In this document: positions 25,949 to 34,535 of the stretch, in pieces
Position numbering within the stretch: position 1 is the stretch's first letter
Layout of the letters: every line of letters begins with the position of its first letter
Assembly: GCF_023074075.1 (NCBI RefSeq)
Contig: NZ_JADPKT010000016.1
Span: 186,001 to 250,000 of the forward strand
Reading direction: 5' to 3'
Source: Bradyrhizobium sp. 138
GTDB taxonomy: Bacteria > Pseudomonadota > Alphaproteobacteria > Rhizobiales > Xanthobacteraceae
DNA length: 64,000 nt
Program-made: the position numbers and the translations under genes
Notes under the pieces: generated by a model
What the model was told of the DNA's origin: nothing
The model's input: only the letters and a program-made list of their open reading frames with translations
The model's database searches: none

Positions 25949-26923
25949 ATGCAAGGCAGCCCTATCACCTTCATCGTCGCGTTCATCGTCGTTCTGGCGT
26001 TGATCGGTGTCGCTGCCTGGCTGGTTCGCCGATTCGCCAGCAGCCGGCTCGGCGCCAACACCCAGCGCGGCAGGATGCCCCGGCTCGCCGTGATCGACGC
26101 CGCCGCGGTCGACGGCAGGCGCCGCCTGGTGCTGGTCCGGCGCGACAATGTCGAGCACCTCCTGATGATCGGCGGCCCCACCGACATCGTCGTCGAGCCC
26201 AACATCGTTCGCGCCATGCATGGCCGCGACCAGCTCCCCCAGCGTCCCAATGCCGCCGAGCCGCCGCGCCTTGCCCCCATGCCCGATGCCGGCGGCTGGG
26301 CCGACGAAGCGCCGCGGCCCGAACTGCTCGATCATCCCGAGCCGCAGATGCCCGAGCCGCCGCCGCGCCCCGCGCGCCCGTCCTTCGCCGACGAGATGCG
26401 CCGGCCCGCGCCCGCGCTGGCCGAGCGCCGCAGCGAACCGCCAATGGGCGGCTTTCCGCCCGAGCCGATCGCGCCCCGTCCCGAGCGCGAACCGCGGCCC
26501 GAGCCGCTGCCGCCGCGTGCCCCGCGCAGCGAGCCGCCACTGATGCCACGTCCGCCGCGCCAGAGCGAGCCGATGAAGATGCCGCCCGTGCGCACCGAGC
26601 GCGCCGCTGCACCGCCGCCGCCTCCCCCCGTTCCGCCGGCGCCGCCCGTTCCGCCGCCGGCGCCTGCCGCGAGCCCGTCGAGCGCCGAGCAGAACCTCGC
26701 CGAAATGGCGCAGCGGCTCGAGGCCGCGCTGCGCCGCCCCGCCGGCGAAACGGTCGCGCCGCCCGTCGCGCCGGAGCCGCCGGCCGCGCCCCCGCGGGCG
26801 GCCCGCAGCGAGCCGGCGGCGCCCCCAGCCCCGCCTCCGAAGCCGGCCGCGGAGAAGACCAGCTTTGAAAATCTCGAAGACGAGATGGCCTCGTTGCTCG
26901 GCCGTCCGAAGCCGTCTTCGTGA
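25949..26923 (+). CDS. fliO: FliO-like flagellar export assembly protein with long Pro-rich tail
   Basis: A 324-residue protein from the ATG at 25949; an in-frame TTG at 25934 is the alternative. A single transmembrane helix (about residues 5-25, TFIVAFIVVLALIGVAAWLV) is followed by the short FliO domain ('RLAVIDAAAVDGRRRLVLVRRDNVEHLLMI-GG', residues 50-80, the conserved 'L..V..V-D..R-LVLV-R....HL' pattern). The rest (~230 residues) is Pro/Ala/Arg-rich and probably disordered, with a conserved C-terminal 'NLEDEMASLLGRP'. FliO helps assemble FliP. It overlaps fliP by 4 bp. Confidence 0.85.
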   Translation: MQGSPITFIVAFIVVLALIGVAAWLVRRFASSRLGANTQRGRMPRLAVIDAAAVDGRRRLVLVRRDNVEHLLMIGGPTDIVVEPNIVRAMHGRDQLPQRPNAAEPPRLAPMPDAGGWADEAPRPELLDHPEPQMPEPPPRPARPSFADEMRRPAPALAERRSEPPMGGFPPEPIAPRPEREPRPEPLPPRAPRSEPPLMPRPPRQSEPMKMPPVRTERAAAPPPPPPVPPAPPVPPPAPAASPSSAEQNLAEMAQRLEAALRRPAGETVAPPVAPEPPAAPPRAARSEPAAPPAPPPKPAAEKTSFENLEDEMASLLGRPKPSS

Positions 26924-27678
26924 GGCTGCCGTCCCTCCCGCGTAGAGTTCTTTTCCTTTCTGTCCTGTTCAGTGCGGCTTCGCTCGCAGGCCTTGCGCAT
27001 GCGCAGGACATCAGCATCAATCTCGGCGGCGGCGCCGGCGGTGGTGGCGTCACCGAGCGCGCGATCCAGCTCATCGCGCTGCTCACCGTGCTGTCGATCG
27101 CGCCGTCGATCCTGATCATGATGACGTCGTTCACGCGCATCGTGGTCGTGCTGTCGCTGCTGCGCACCGCGATGGGCACGGCGACCGCGCCGCCGAACTC
27201 GGTGATCATCGCGCTCGCGATGTTCCTCACCTTCTTCGTGATGGGACCGGTGCTGCAGAAATCCTACGACGACGGCATCCGCCCGCTCGTCGCCAACCAG
27301 ATCGGCGTCGAGGACGCGCTCCAGCGCGCCTCCGTGCCCTTGCGCGGCTTCATGCAGAAGAATGTACGCGAGAAAGACCTCAAGCTGTTCCTGGATCTCT
27401 CGGGCGAGGCGCCACCGGCGACTCCGGATGATCTCGCCCTTCGCATCCTCGTCCCCGCCTTCATGATCTCCGAGCTGAAGCGCGCCTTCGAGATCGGCTT
27501 CCTGTTGTTCCTGCCCTTCCTGATCATCGACCTCGTCGTCGCCTCGGTGCTGATGTCGATGGGCATGATGATGCTGCCCCCGGCAACGATCTCGCTGCCG
27601 TTCAAGCTGATCTTCTTCGTCCTGGTCGACGGCTGGTCGCTGGTGGCAGGAAGTTTGGTGCAGAGTTACGGAGGGTGA
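26920..27678 (+). CDS. fliP: Flagellar export gate protein FliP
   Basis: A 252-residue protein starting at GTG 26920, which overlaps the fliO stop (GTGA). A cleavable signal ('LFLSVLFSAASLAGLAHA-Q') precedes the mature protein. Family motifs: 'SFTRIVVVLSLLRTAMGTA', 'PPNSVIIALAMFLTFFVMGP', 'PAFMISELKRAFEIGFLLFL' and 'DLVVASVLMSMGMMMLPP'. FliP forms the core of the export gate with FliQ and FliR. It is translationally coupled to fliO. Confidence 0.96.
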   Translation: MRLPSLPRRVLFLSVLFSAASLAGLAHAQDISINLGGGAGGGGVTERAIQLIALLTVLSIAPSILIMMTSFTRIVVVLSLLRTAMGTATAPPNSVIIALAMFLTFFVMGPVLQKSYDDGIRPLVANQIGVEDALQRASVPLRGFMQKNVREKDLKLFLDLSGEAPPATPDDLALRILVPAFMISELKRAFEIGFLLFLPFLIIDLVVASVLMSMGMMMLPPATISLPFKLIFFVLVDGWSLVAGSLVQSYGG

Positions 27679-27747
27679 GGCGAGCGAGGGGACTGCGCCG
27701 CCGCCACATCCTCTCCGCCTCCAGCGATTAATTTCCGGCCCCTCCCT

Positions 27748-27864
27748 GTCATTGCGGGAAGCCCTTGCGACGAAGCAATCCAGACTGCCGCCGCGGAGAG
27801 ACGCTGGATTGCTTCCGCCTTCGCCAAGGCTTCGGCGGACAAGTCGCTGCGCTCGCAATGACGG
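27748..27864. repeat. Dispersed palindromic repeat, type A (copy 6)
   Basis: GTCATTGCGGGAAGCC ... AAGCAATCCAGACTGC, mirrored by CTGGATTGCTTCCGCCTTCG ... GCTCGCAATGACGG. It lies between fliP and the convergent GIY-YIG gene. Confidence 0.85.
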
Positions 27865-27910
27865 AGGATGGGGCAGCAGATCGCGTCACAGGGCCGGATG
27901 GCGAGCGCTG

Positions 27911-28198
27911 TTAGATCAGCGTGTCGTACAAATCCTTCCACTCGGGATTCACGCTCTCGATCAGCGCCAGCTTGTTTGCCCGGCTGCCGCCCTTGATCTG
28001 CTTCTCGCGCGTGATGGCATCGATCATGGTGGCGTGCAGCTCGTACCAGACAAGCAGCTTGCAACCATATTTCGAAGAAAACCCCTTCACCAGCCCTTCA
28101 CGATGCTCGAACGCACGGCGCGGCGGATTGGAGGTGACGCCGGTGTAGATCGTCCCGTTGCGGCGATTGGCAAACATGTAGACGCATGGCTGCTTCAT
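27911..28198 (-). CDS. GIY-YIG nuclease family protein
   Basis: A 95-residue protein from the ATG at 28198 (MKQPCVYMFANRRNGTIYTG). The GIY-YIG signature is 'CVYMFANRRNGTIYTGVTSN' with 'RRAFEHREGLVKGF' following, plus 'REKQIKGGSRANKLALIES' and 'NPEWKDLYD' at the end, as in the small stand-alone UPF0213-like family. Such proteins are putative single-domain DNases of unknown role. It is an orphan between repeats, not part of the flagellar operon. Confidence 0.88.
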   Translation of the reverse strand: MKQPCVYMFANRRNGTIYTGVTSNPPRRAFEHREGLVKGFSSKYGCKLLVWYELHATMIDAITREKQIKGGSRANKLALIESVNPEWKDLYDTLI

Positions 28199-28298
28199 GA
28201 TCGTGCTCGGCTGGAGAGTTTTCACGATAACACAACCAAGAGATGAACGCGAGCAGCGCAGCAACGACGCACTGGAATTTTCGCGCAACTCTCACCTT

Positions 28299-28386
28299 GT
28301 CATTGCGAGGAGCCCTTGCGACGAAGCAATCCAGACTGCCTCAGCCGAAACATTCCTGGATTGCTTCGCTGCGCTCGCAATGACGG
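28299..28386. repeat. Dispersed palindromic repeat, type A (copy 7)
   Basis: TGTCATTGCGAGGAGCCC ... CGCTCGCAATGACGG, hairpin-forming. Followed 71 bp later by another copy. Confidence 0.85.
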
Positions 28387-28456
28387 CGGATGGAACGGCG
28401 GACTCAGCGACGCGGTCGTCCGCGGCCACAGCGCAAGCGGGCCTCCGCTCTCTCCC

Positions 28457-28575
28457 CGTCATTGCGAGGAGCTCTTGCGACGAAGCAATCCAGGCTGCCT
28501 CAGCAGAAACATTCCTGGATTGCTTCCGCCTTCGCCAAGGCTTCGGCGGACAAGTCGCGGCGCTCGCAATGACGG
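28457..28575. repeat. Dispersed palindromic repeat, type A (copy 8)
   Basis: CGTCATTGCGAGGAGCTC ... GCTCGCAATGACGG. With copy 7 it fills most of the 420-bp gap 28199-28618. I see no gene in that gap. Confidence 0.85.
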
Positions 28576-28618
28576 AAGATGTGGCGCCGTCCCGGGCCGC
28601 TTGGCGCGGCAGCCGGCC

Positions 28619-31600
28619 CTACCGTGTCATCTTGATCTGCCGCACCACAGGGATCGTCGGCAGCGAGCCGGTGTGCTCGGCTTCGTCCTTGGCGTGGGGT
28701 GCGGCTGGTCCGCGGGCGGTGGCGTCGGGGAAACGCTGCTTCATCTCGCGCAGGAAGCCGTCGAGGGTATCGACGCTGGCGGCGAGCTTGGCGATCTCGG
28801 CGAATTCGGCGCTGGAGGCGGCGGCCGGCTTGCTGGCGATGTCGAAGGCGAGACGGTCGGCGCTCTCGCTCATCAGCGGCGCGTATTTCTCGCGGAAGCG
28901 CGACAGGCCGATCGAGTCGTCGGCGAGCGCATAGCCGACGGCGGCGCGGATGATGTCGCTCTTCTCCACCGCGTTGAGCGGCTTGAAATCGCGAAAACGC
29001 TCGCCGTAATAGAGCTCGATCTGCTCGGCGGATTCGCGCCAGCGCCGTCCCGCCCAGAAGATGTCGGAGCGCAGGCGCAGCACTTCGCGCCCCGAGACGT
29101 TGGAGACGATGTCGAGCGCGAGATCGTGACGGCCGACGTCGCTCTGCGCGCGCGCTTCCAAGAGCAGGCGCTGCTGCCTGAGCTCGCCGGAGAGATCGCT
29201 GATGCGGCTCGCGCGTAGCGCCGTGATCGCCATGTCGGGCTTGCGGTTGGCGAGATAGATCATGGCAAGGCGCGCGGCGACCTGGGCGCGCGCGGCGCCT
29301 TCGAGGCGGTGATCGACCTGGTATTGCAACAGCTCGGCGGCCTGGTCGAGCAGATCGATCGAGGCGAGACGGTCGGCGAGTCGGCGGATCAGCTCGTCGC
29401 CGCGGCGGCCGATCGGCGTCAGCTCGCGGAACTCGTAGAACATCCCGAGCGCCTCGACCGGCGGCAGTTCGTCACCCTTCGGTCCCAGGAAGATCTGCGT
29501 GAACAGCTCGGAGGCGAGATCCTGCGCCTGGCGCGAGGCTTCCGCGTTCGGCTGCAGTTTCGTCGCGGTGCGCGCGGCCGTGAGCGCGTCCCGGTAGCGT
29601 CCGTTCTCGGCATATAGCCGCGACAGCATCTGCAGCGTCTTGACTTCGATCGCGTCACCGCGCCAGGTCATCGACAGGGTCTCGAGCTCGCGCAGCGCGT
29701 CTTCCTTGCCGATCTCGTCGCGCTTCTGCCGCAGCGCGACCTCGAGCTGCTTGGCCTCGGCCGCAGCCGGTCGATCGCCCGAGGCGGCCGCGAGCTTGTA
29801 GTCGTCGAGCGCGTCCTTGTCGTGGCCGAGCGCCTCGGCGAGCCGGCCGCGCAGCACCGCGAAGCCGGGCGCCGCCTCGGGCGGAACGCCGACCACTTCG
29901 AGCTCGCTGCGGCGCTTGGAGGCGCCGGCATAGTCCTTGACCTCGAGCGAGGCGCGCATCGCGTCCATCGTCACGATGCGCTGGATGTCGAGCGGCAGCG
30001 AGGCGATGGCGAATTCGACGTTCTTGAATTTCTCGCGCGCGTCCGCCCATTTGCCTTGGCGCGCATAGGCGAGCGCCTTCCAGAGCTGGGAGTCGTGGCT
30101 GTTGCCGATCACGGGATTGGCGAGGTCCTTCAGGCCCTGCGCCGGCCGGCCGATCAGGATGCTGGCGATCGCATGCATGATCAGCGCGGCGCTCTCCTCC
30201 TTGTTGAGCGGATCGCTCAACATCAGTTCGGTCACGGCCTTGGCCTCGTGATACATCGCGCGCGACATGTAGAACTGCGCAAGGTCGAGCCGCGGCAGTG
30301 AGCGCAGCGCCGGCTCGACCGCCGAGATCGCCGTCATCAGCTCGCTCTGGCGCGCCATGAAGTTTTCCGACTGGCCCTTGCGCCAGCCTTCGGGGCTGAA
30401 CACCGGGCGCACCGCGGTCGGCGCCCGCTCGGCCGAGATGTCGACCGGCGACAGCGTCAATCCGCCCTTCTTGCCGAGGATCACCTTGTCGGAGCCGACC
30501 TCGACGCCGACCTCGTCGGAGTTGGGCCGGACCGCGATGCCGTGCGCGGATTCCAGCAGCGAGAGATCGACGAGGTCCTGACGTTTGATGAAGCCGCGCA
30601 CCGGCCGCTGCGCGGTGATGACATAGAGCGTGTCGCCGGCATCGGGATCGGTGAGCTTGTGCAAGACGCCCGGATTGGCGAAGGGGATCGCAATGTTGGC
30701 GAGCGCGGGGTCGGTGATGTTGCGCGACATCATCAGCGGCAGCGGCGTCGACGGGATCTTGTCGGCCAGGATCAAAAGCCAATTGGTCTCCTTGCCGACC
30801 TCTTCGCTGGCCAGCGAGTAGACCAGCGGGCGGGTGAGACGGATGCGCAGCGCCTGCCCCTTGTCGAGCGGGACGCGGCCGACCTCGCCGATCATCACCC
30901 CGCCCTTGGTGCGGATCGCCTCGATATCGATCGGCTTCGGTGTGTCGAACACCAGCCACACCGTATCGCCACGGCGGAACGCCGCCGCTGGCGTTGCGAC
31001 GGGAATCGGGAACGTCACGCGCAGGCCGTCGCTGTCGCGGCGCGCATCGACGCCGGCGACAGCCGGCTGAGGCGCGGCCTTGGTGGCTTCCTTGACCGGC
31101 TCTTGCGCGGCCTCTTTCGGTGCTTCGGGCGCAGGTTTGGCTGGCGGAGCCGCAGCTTCGACAACAGGCGGCATCGGCTTCGAGGCTTCCTTCGAAGCTT
31201 CCTTCGCCGTTTCCTTGGGCGCGTCCGGCGCGTGCGCTGCCTCAGGCGCCGGTTTCGGCGCTTCGGCGGGCGGCATCGCGGCCGGCGCTTCCGGCTTCAC
31301 CTCGGGCTTGACGTCGATCTTGGCTTCGCGCGCGATCGTCTCCGACGTCGGCGGGGCGATCTCGCGATGGGCATCCTTCGGCTTCTCGACCGCAGGCTTG
31401 TCGGGCGCCGCCGCCGGTGCGTGACCGGAAGGCTTCATCTGCGCGATCGCCGCCTCGGGCGTCGCGGCCATCTTGCCCTTGTCGGGCTGGAAGGAGATGT
31501 CGACGACGTAGTTCTTATCGTCGCGGAACGAATGCACGTCGGAATCGCCGATCAGCGCGATTTCGACATTGGTCTGGTCGATATCGGCCTTCTGCTTGAT

Positions 31601-32338
31601 CGAGGCGACGTTCGGCGGCGCTGCGACGACCGCGTCCGCCAGATCGAAATTGAGGTTGGCGTTGAAAGCGAGCGTGAACTTCTGCTCGTTGAGCACGGAG
31701 GAGACGCCGACACCGTCGGGCATCTCGAACACGAAGCGCACGAAGGTCGGCTGCACCGAGGCACGCACGCGGATCTGCGGACGCTTCTTCGCCTCGGCCG
31801 CGGCGCGCTGGGCGCGCAGCGCGCGCTCGGCCACGCGGGCCCGCTCGGCGAGTTCCTTGACCACGTCCATGGGCAGGCTCGGCGGCGGTCCCTTCCAGCC
31901 CTCGGGCAACAGATCGACGAAGGTGCGCTCGCCGGCGTTCATGGTGTTGATGGTGACGCGCCGCGCCAGCGACAGGCGGATGGCGCCGCCGTCAGGGTCG
32001 CGGCGCGCGGAGTTGACGTAATCGGGGGCGCCTTCCGGCACGCGGTCGACGGGGACATCGACGGGCCGGTCGAAGCGGATGATGAGGATGGAGCCCGCAG
32101 TCGTCACCTCGGAGGGAATGTCCTCACCGAGCTTGATGACGAGACGGGCAAAGCCGCCGCCGGCCGAAAAGCTCGCCTCGCCCCTGACGGGATCGCCCGC
32201 CCGGGCGGGCGCACCGAGGCCGATCAGCAGGCAGACCGCCAACACGCTCGCTTTTCGGACATGACGCGACAGCCCCGGCGCCAAAGCGCGGGCTCGCGAC
32301 CACAATCCATCGGCAGCCTCTCGCGCCATTGGCGGCAT
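28619..32338 (-). CDS. Large secreted TPR protein of the flagellar cluster (~1,239 aa), unknown function
   Basis: Start taken at ATG 32338; TTG 32368 and ATG 32329 are alternatives, and the RBS GGAAG is nearest. A signal peptide follows (VRKASVLAVCLLIGLGAPARA). Then come an AMIN-like beta domain ('FARLVIKLGEDIPSEVTTAG', residues ~60-150), a second 'RVRASVQPTFVRFVFEMPDG' domain, a Pro/Ala/Glu/Lys-rich linker (~310-460), and a third similar beta domain ('VTFPIPVATPAAAFRRGDTV'). The C-terminal ~600 residues are helical TPR-like repeats ('LARYARQGKWADAREKFKNV'-type, 'YAENGRYRDALTAARTATKL'). Two exact CtrA boxes lie upstream. Conserved in Bradyrhizobium-type flagellar clusters; envelope or motor role is inferred. 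Confidence 0.8.
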   Translation of the reverse strand: MPPMAREAADGLWSRARALAPGLSRHVRKASVLAVCLLIGLGAPARAGDPVRGEASFSAGGGFARLVIKLGEDIPSEVTTAGSILIIRFDRPVDVPVDRVPEGAPDYVNSARRDPDGGAIRLSLARRVTINTMNAGERTFVDLLPEGWKGPPPSLPMDVVKELAERARVAERALRAQRAAAEAKKRPQIRVRASVQPTFVRFVFEMPDGVGVSSVLNEQKFTLAFNANLNFDLADAVVAAPPNVASIKQKADIDQTNVEIALIGDSDVHSFRDDKNYVVDISFQPDKGKMAATPEAAIAQMKPSGHAPAAAPDKPAVEKPKDAHREIAPPTSETIAREAKIDVKPEVKPEAPAAMPPAEAPKPAPEAAHAPDAPKETAKEASKEASKPMPPVVEAAAPPAKPAPEAPKEAAQEPVKEATKAAPQPAVAGVDARRDSDGLRVTFPIPVATPAAAFRRGDTVWLVFDTPKPIDIEAIRTKGGVMIGEVGRVPLDKGQALRIRLTRPLVYSLASEEVGKETNWLLILADKIPSTPLPLMMSRNITDPALANIAIPFANPGVLHKLTDPDAGDTLYVITAQRPVRGFIKRQDLVDLSLLESAHGIAVRPNSDEVGVEVGSDKVILGKKGGLTLSPVDISAERAPTAVRPVFSPEGWRKGQSENFMARQSELMTAISAVEPALRSLPRLDLAQFYMSRAMYHEAKAVTELMLSDPLNKEESAALIMHAIASILIGRPAQGLKDLANPVIGNSHDSQLWKALAYARQGKWADAREKFKNVEFAIASLPLDIQRIVTMDAMRASLEVKDYAGASKRRSELEVVGVPPEAAPGFAVLRGRLAEALGHDKDALDDYKLAAASGDRPAAAEAKQLEVALRQKRDEIGKEDALRELETLSMTWRGDAIEVKTLQMLSRLYAENGRYRDALTAARTATKLQPNAEASRQAQDLASELFTQIFLGPKGDELPPVEALGMFYEFRELTPIGRRGDELIRRLADRLASIDLLDQAAELLQYQVDHRLEGAARAQVAARLAMIYLANRKPDMAITALRASRISDLSGELRQQRLLLEARAQSDVGRHDLALDIVSNVSGREVLRLRSDIFWAGRRWRESAEQIELYYGERFRDFKPLNAVEKSDIIRAAVGYALADDSIGLSRFREKYAPLMSESADRLAFDIASKPAAASSAEFAEIAKLAASVDTLDGFLREMKQRFPDATARGPAAPHAKDEAEHTGSLPTIPVVRQIKMTR

Positions 32339-32406
32339 GTCTTCCGGTTCGACGGTCCTCGCCGGCAATGGCGCCGGCCGGTGCCGTCGACTGTAGGACT
32401 CGCCAA

Positions 32407-32421
32407 TTAAGGACTTGTTAA
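32407..32421 (-). promoter_or_regulatory. CtrA box upstream of the large TPR gene (exact, proximal)
   Basis: TTAAGGACTTGTTAA reads as TTAA-N7-TTAA; the core is symmetric. It lies 69 bp before the ATG at 32338. Confidence 0.75.
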
Positions 32422-32510
32422 TGCTATATCTTGATTTGCTCTGGGGACAGCACGCCGGGCCGCATCGAGCGTGGGCGGATCCGTCAAGTTTGGATTTGAG
32501 AGGCAGGCGG

Positions 32511-32525
32511 TTAAGAAGTTGTTAA
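32511..32525 (-). promoter_or_regulatory. CtrA box upstream of the large TPR gene (exact, distal)
   Basis: TTAAGAAGTTGTTAA, TTAA-N7-TTAA, centred 104 bp upstream of the proximal box (about ten helical turns). Both boxes lie between the TPR gene and the end of the gene at 32555. Confidence 0.7.
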
Positions 32526-32554
32526 CACCTGCACGACAGCGCTGTCGCGATTGA

Positions 32555-33415
32555 TCAATCGTTCGACGGAACTCCATAGCGAGCAAAGTCCTCGCGAATT
32601 CCAGCGTCGATTCTTCTTGCAGCCGAAATATCGCTATCGCCGCCACCTTTGTCGCCGAGCTTAAGTCTGGCAACCCCGCGACCGTAGAGCGCGCTCGCAA
32701 GCTTGGGGGCGTATCGCAGCGCTGAGTTGTAGTCGTCGATGGCCGCGGAAAGTTGCCCCATTTTCAGATTTATCAGAGCTCGCGAATCATATGTTGCGGC
32801 CTTGTTTGCTTCCGATCGAAGCGCCCTGTCGCAGTCGTCCAGCGCAGCCTGCAAAGCGCCGAGGACGGCTCGGGCCCAACAGCGTCCGCTCCACACCGCC
32901 TCCAGATTTGGATCAAGACGAATTGCCTCATCATAGTCCTGAGCTGCACGCTCGTACGCATTCCTCTTCAGATAGGCTGCCGCACGGTTGGCAAAAGCAG
33001 CGCCATAATTTGGATTCAGCTTGAGCGCCTCCCCAAAAGCGCCAAGGGCCAAATCGTGCGCGCCTGTCCTCAGATAAGCCACGCCAAGATTGTTGAAAGC
33101 CTTGGCATAATTTGGATTGAGCCTGGTCGCTTCAGCGAAGTCCTCGACCGCGCGTTCGTAGTCGCTTTTGGCGCTATAGGCGTTGCCCCTGTTGTTGTGG
33201 GCGACGGCGAAGCCGTTCGCAGTCCCCTCGCCCGCATCGATAAACGCCGTGCAGCCATCAATCCGAGCTTCGGGCGACACCCGATCTGAGCCGTTACACA
33301 GTTCAACATTCTTGAGTGAGCTGCCCTTCTTTGGCTTCTGCGCGAAGCTCGGCGAACCGGACAGCACAACAATGAGAATGAGAATCACCGCCTTGATGAC
33401 ACTGGCTCTTGTCAT
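32555..33415 (-). CDS. Secreted TPR-repeat protein, 286 aa
   Basis: From ATG 33415 (MTRASVIKAVILILIVVLSG), with a signal peptide ending near 'PSFAQ'. Five to six canonical TPRs follow ('AVAHNNRGNAYSAKSDYERA', 'AKAFNNLGVAYLRTGAHDLA', 'GAAFANRAAAYLKRNAYERA', 'EAVWSGRCWARAVLGALQAA', 'AATYDSRALINLKMGQLSAA', 'ASALYGRGVARLKLGDKGGG'). A Cys pair near the N-terminus (VELCNGS, IDGCTAF) may form a disulfide. It is a protein-binding scaffold of the periplasm. It sits next to the FecR-domain genes and may work with them. Confidence 0.85.
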   Translation of the reverse strand: MTRASVIKAVILILIVVLSGSPSFAQKPKKGSSLKNVELCNGSDRVSPEARIDGCTAFIDAGEGTANGFAVAHNNRGNAYSAKSDYERAVEDFAEATRLNPNYAKAFNNLGVAYLRTGAHDLALGAFGEALKLNPNYGAAFANRAAAYLKRNAYERAAQDYDEAIRLDPNLEAVWSGRCWARAVLGALQAALDDCDRALRSEANKAATYDSRALINLKMGQLSAAIDDYNSALRYAPKLASALYGRGVARLKLGDKGGGDSDISAARRIDAGIREDFARYGVPSND

Positions 33416-33509
33416 TTTCGCACCAGGGGCCAAATTCCGAGGGCTGAACGAAGCGCTAATCCCAGTATCGGCGTTGCGCCGGCATCACCGAGGCTTCTGG
33501 CCGAACTTC

Positions 33510-34160
33510 TCAGCATCCGCGACAGATGTTGAGCCTGCGATTGAGACTTCGATCGGGCTCCGGCGCCGCGACTGCCGGCGGCTTCTTCAGGAGCTTGCTG
33601 TTGCCCTCTTCGATCAAGGTCGAAAATCTCGCTGACCCATCATCCGAAATCTCGATGTGCGGCGTCGTGCCTCGGATCCCGAGCGTGGCGACGGGAGTAT
33701 CGACCTTCATGTCACCCGTCTTGGCGACGCTGCCCGCAACAAAAGTGAACGTTCCCCTGGCGAGATTGAACAAGGTGGCATTGGACTTGCCGTCCGGCTC
33801 ATACACATAATGATCCAACACCATGCGGGCGTTGCTCGATAGATTGAACGAGCTGCCATCGGTAAAGTTGATGCCGACTCGGCCGTCGGCCCCGGTCAGC
33901 ACTACATCACCAAGGTATACGGAATCACCTGTCTTGGTTCGAGCGGGCTCACTCGAGACATTCGCCTGAACGACCACTGCGCCCGCATGTTCGATCGTGA
34001 CCGAGCCCGTTGCCGCCACCACCTTCCCAATCGGTTTCGAAGCCGGGGTAGCGACGGCGGGCCTGGCGGAATCGTTTTGCGCTCGAGTCGCACTCGGCAA
34101 GAAATTAGGGAGCGCCAAAACAAGGCCTGTGGCCAAAGCGGCTATCGTAGGTCTGCGCAT
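33510..34160 (-). CDS. Secreted FecR-domain protein
   Basis: From ATG 34160 with a GGGGGG-type RBS and a signal peptide (IAALATGLVLALPNFLPSATRA). The FecR domain is at about residues 45-165: 'IGKVVAATGSVTIEHAGAVV', 'GDSVYLGDVVLTGADGRVGINFTDGSSFNL' and 'FNLARGTFTFVAGSVAKTGD', ending in 'VDTPVATLGIRGT'. This is the same arrangement as the FecR domain of the divergent giant protein at 34536. The C-terminus is short and low-complexity (KKPPAVAAPEPDRSLNRR). FecR domains bind peptides or partners in the periplasm, often controlling surface proteins. Confidence 0.8.
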   Translation of the reverse strand: MRRPTIAALATGLVLALPNFLPSATRAQNDSARPAVATPASKPIGKVVAATGSVTIEHAGAVVVQANVSSEPARTKTGDSVYLGDVVLTGADGRVGINFTDGSSFNLSSNARMVLDHYVYEPDGKSNATLFNLARGTFTFVAGSVAKTGDMKVDTPVATLGIRGTTPHIEISDDGSARFSTLIEEGNSKLLKKPPAVAAPEPDRSLNRRLNICRGC

Positions 34161-34535
34161 GATCCCCCCTTTCTGAGAAGATCTTGTCGCTATCGACGGC
34201 ACATCTTTCGAGCCGTGAAGCGCAGCTGCAATAAATATAATTGTTGTTTAATTTGCTCGACCGCATTAATTAAGCCCATCGTTAGATAAATGCCACTAAT
34301 TTGAATACGTCTCTGTTTTAATTTAATCACATTGGCGGGAGGGGCCGGGCGGGAATGGCAGTAAGCGTGACTGTCCCCTGCGAAATGCGTCTCTCCCTAA
34401 AGCAAACTTGATTATTTCGGCGGGCAAGCCTTCGGGCTGCCAGCGCCTCGGATATTCGTCCCTTGGCGAGGGCGCCCCGAGCAAGACCATGGCAGCACGC
34501 CGAGCCTGAATCGATCACCCAGGCGAGGTCGAACC
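34161..34535. other. AT-rich divergent promoter region between the FecR gene and the giant gene
   Basis: This 375-bp gap is markedly richer in A and T than its surroundings around 34230-34330 (for example AATTGTTGTTTAATTTG and TTAATTAAG). No ORF is credible. No exact CtrA box is present. It is the likely double promoter of both FecR-domain genes. Confidence 0.6.

Noticed and set aside
27748..28575. CRISPR-like array from the three close repeats
   Set aside because: The units are palindromic, of unequal length and unequally spaced, with no spacer pattern and no cas genes.
30542..32410. 622-codon frame opposite the large TPR protein
   Set aside because: Arg/Leu-rich antisense shadow; the minus-strand product has signal peptide, beta domains and TPRs.
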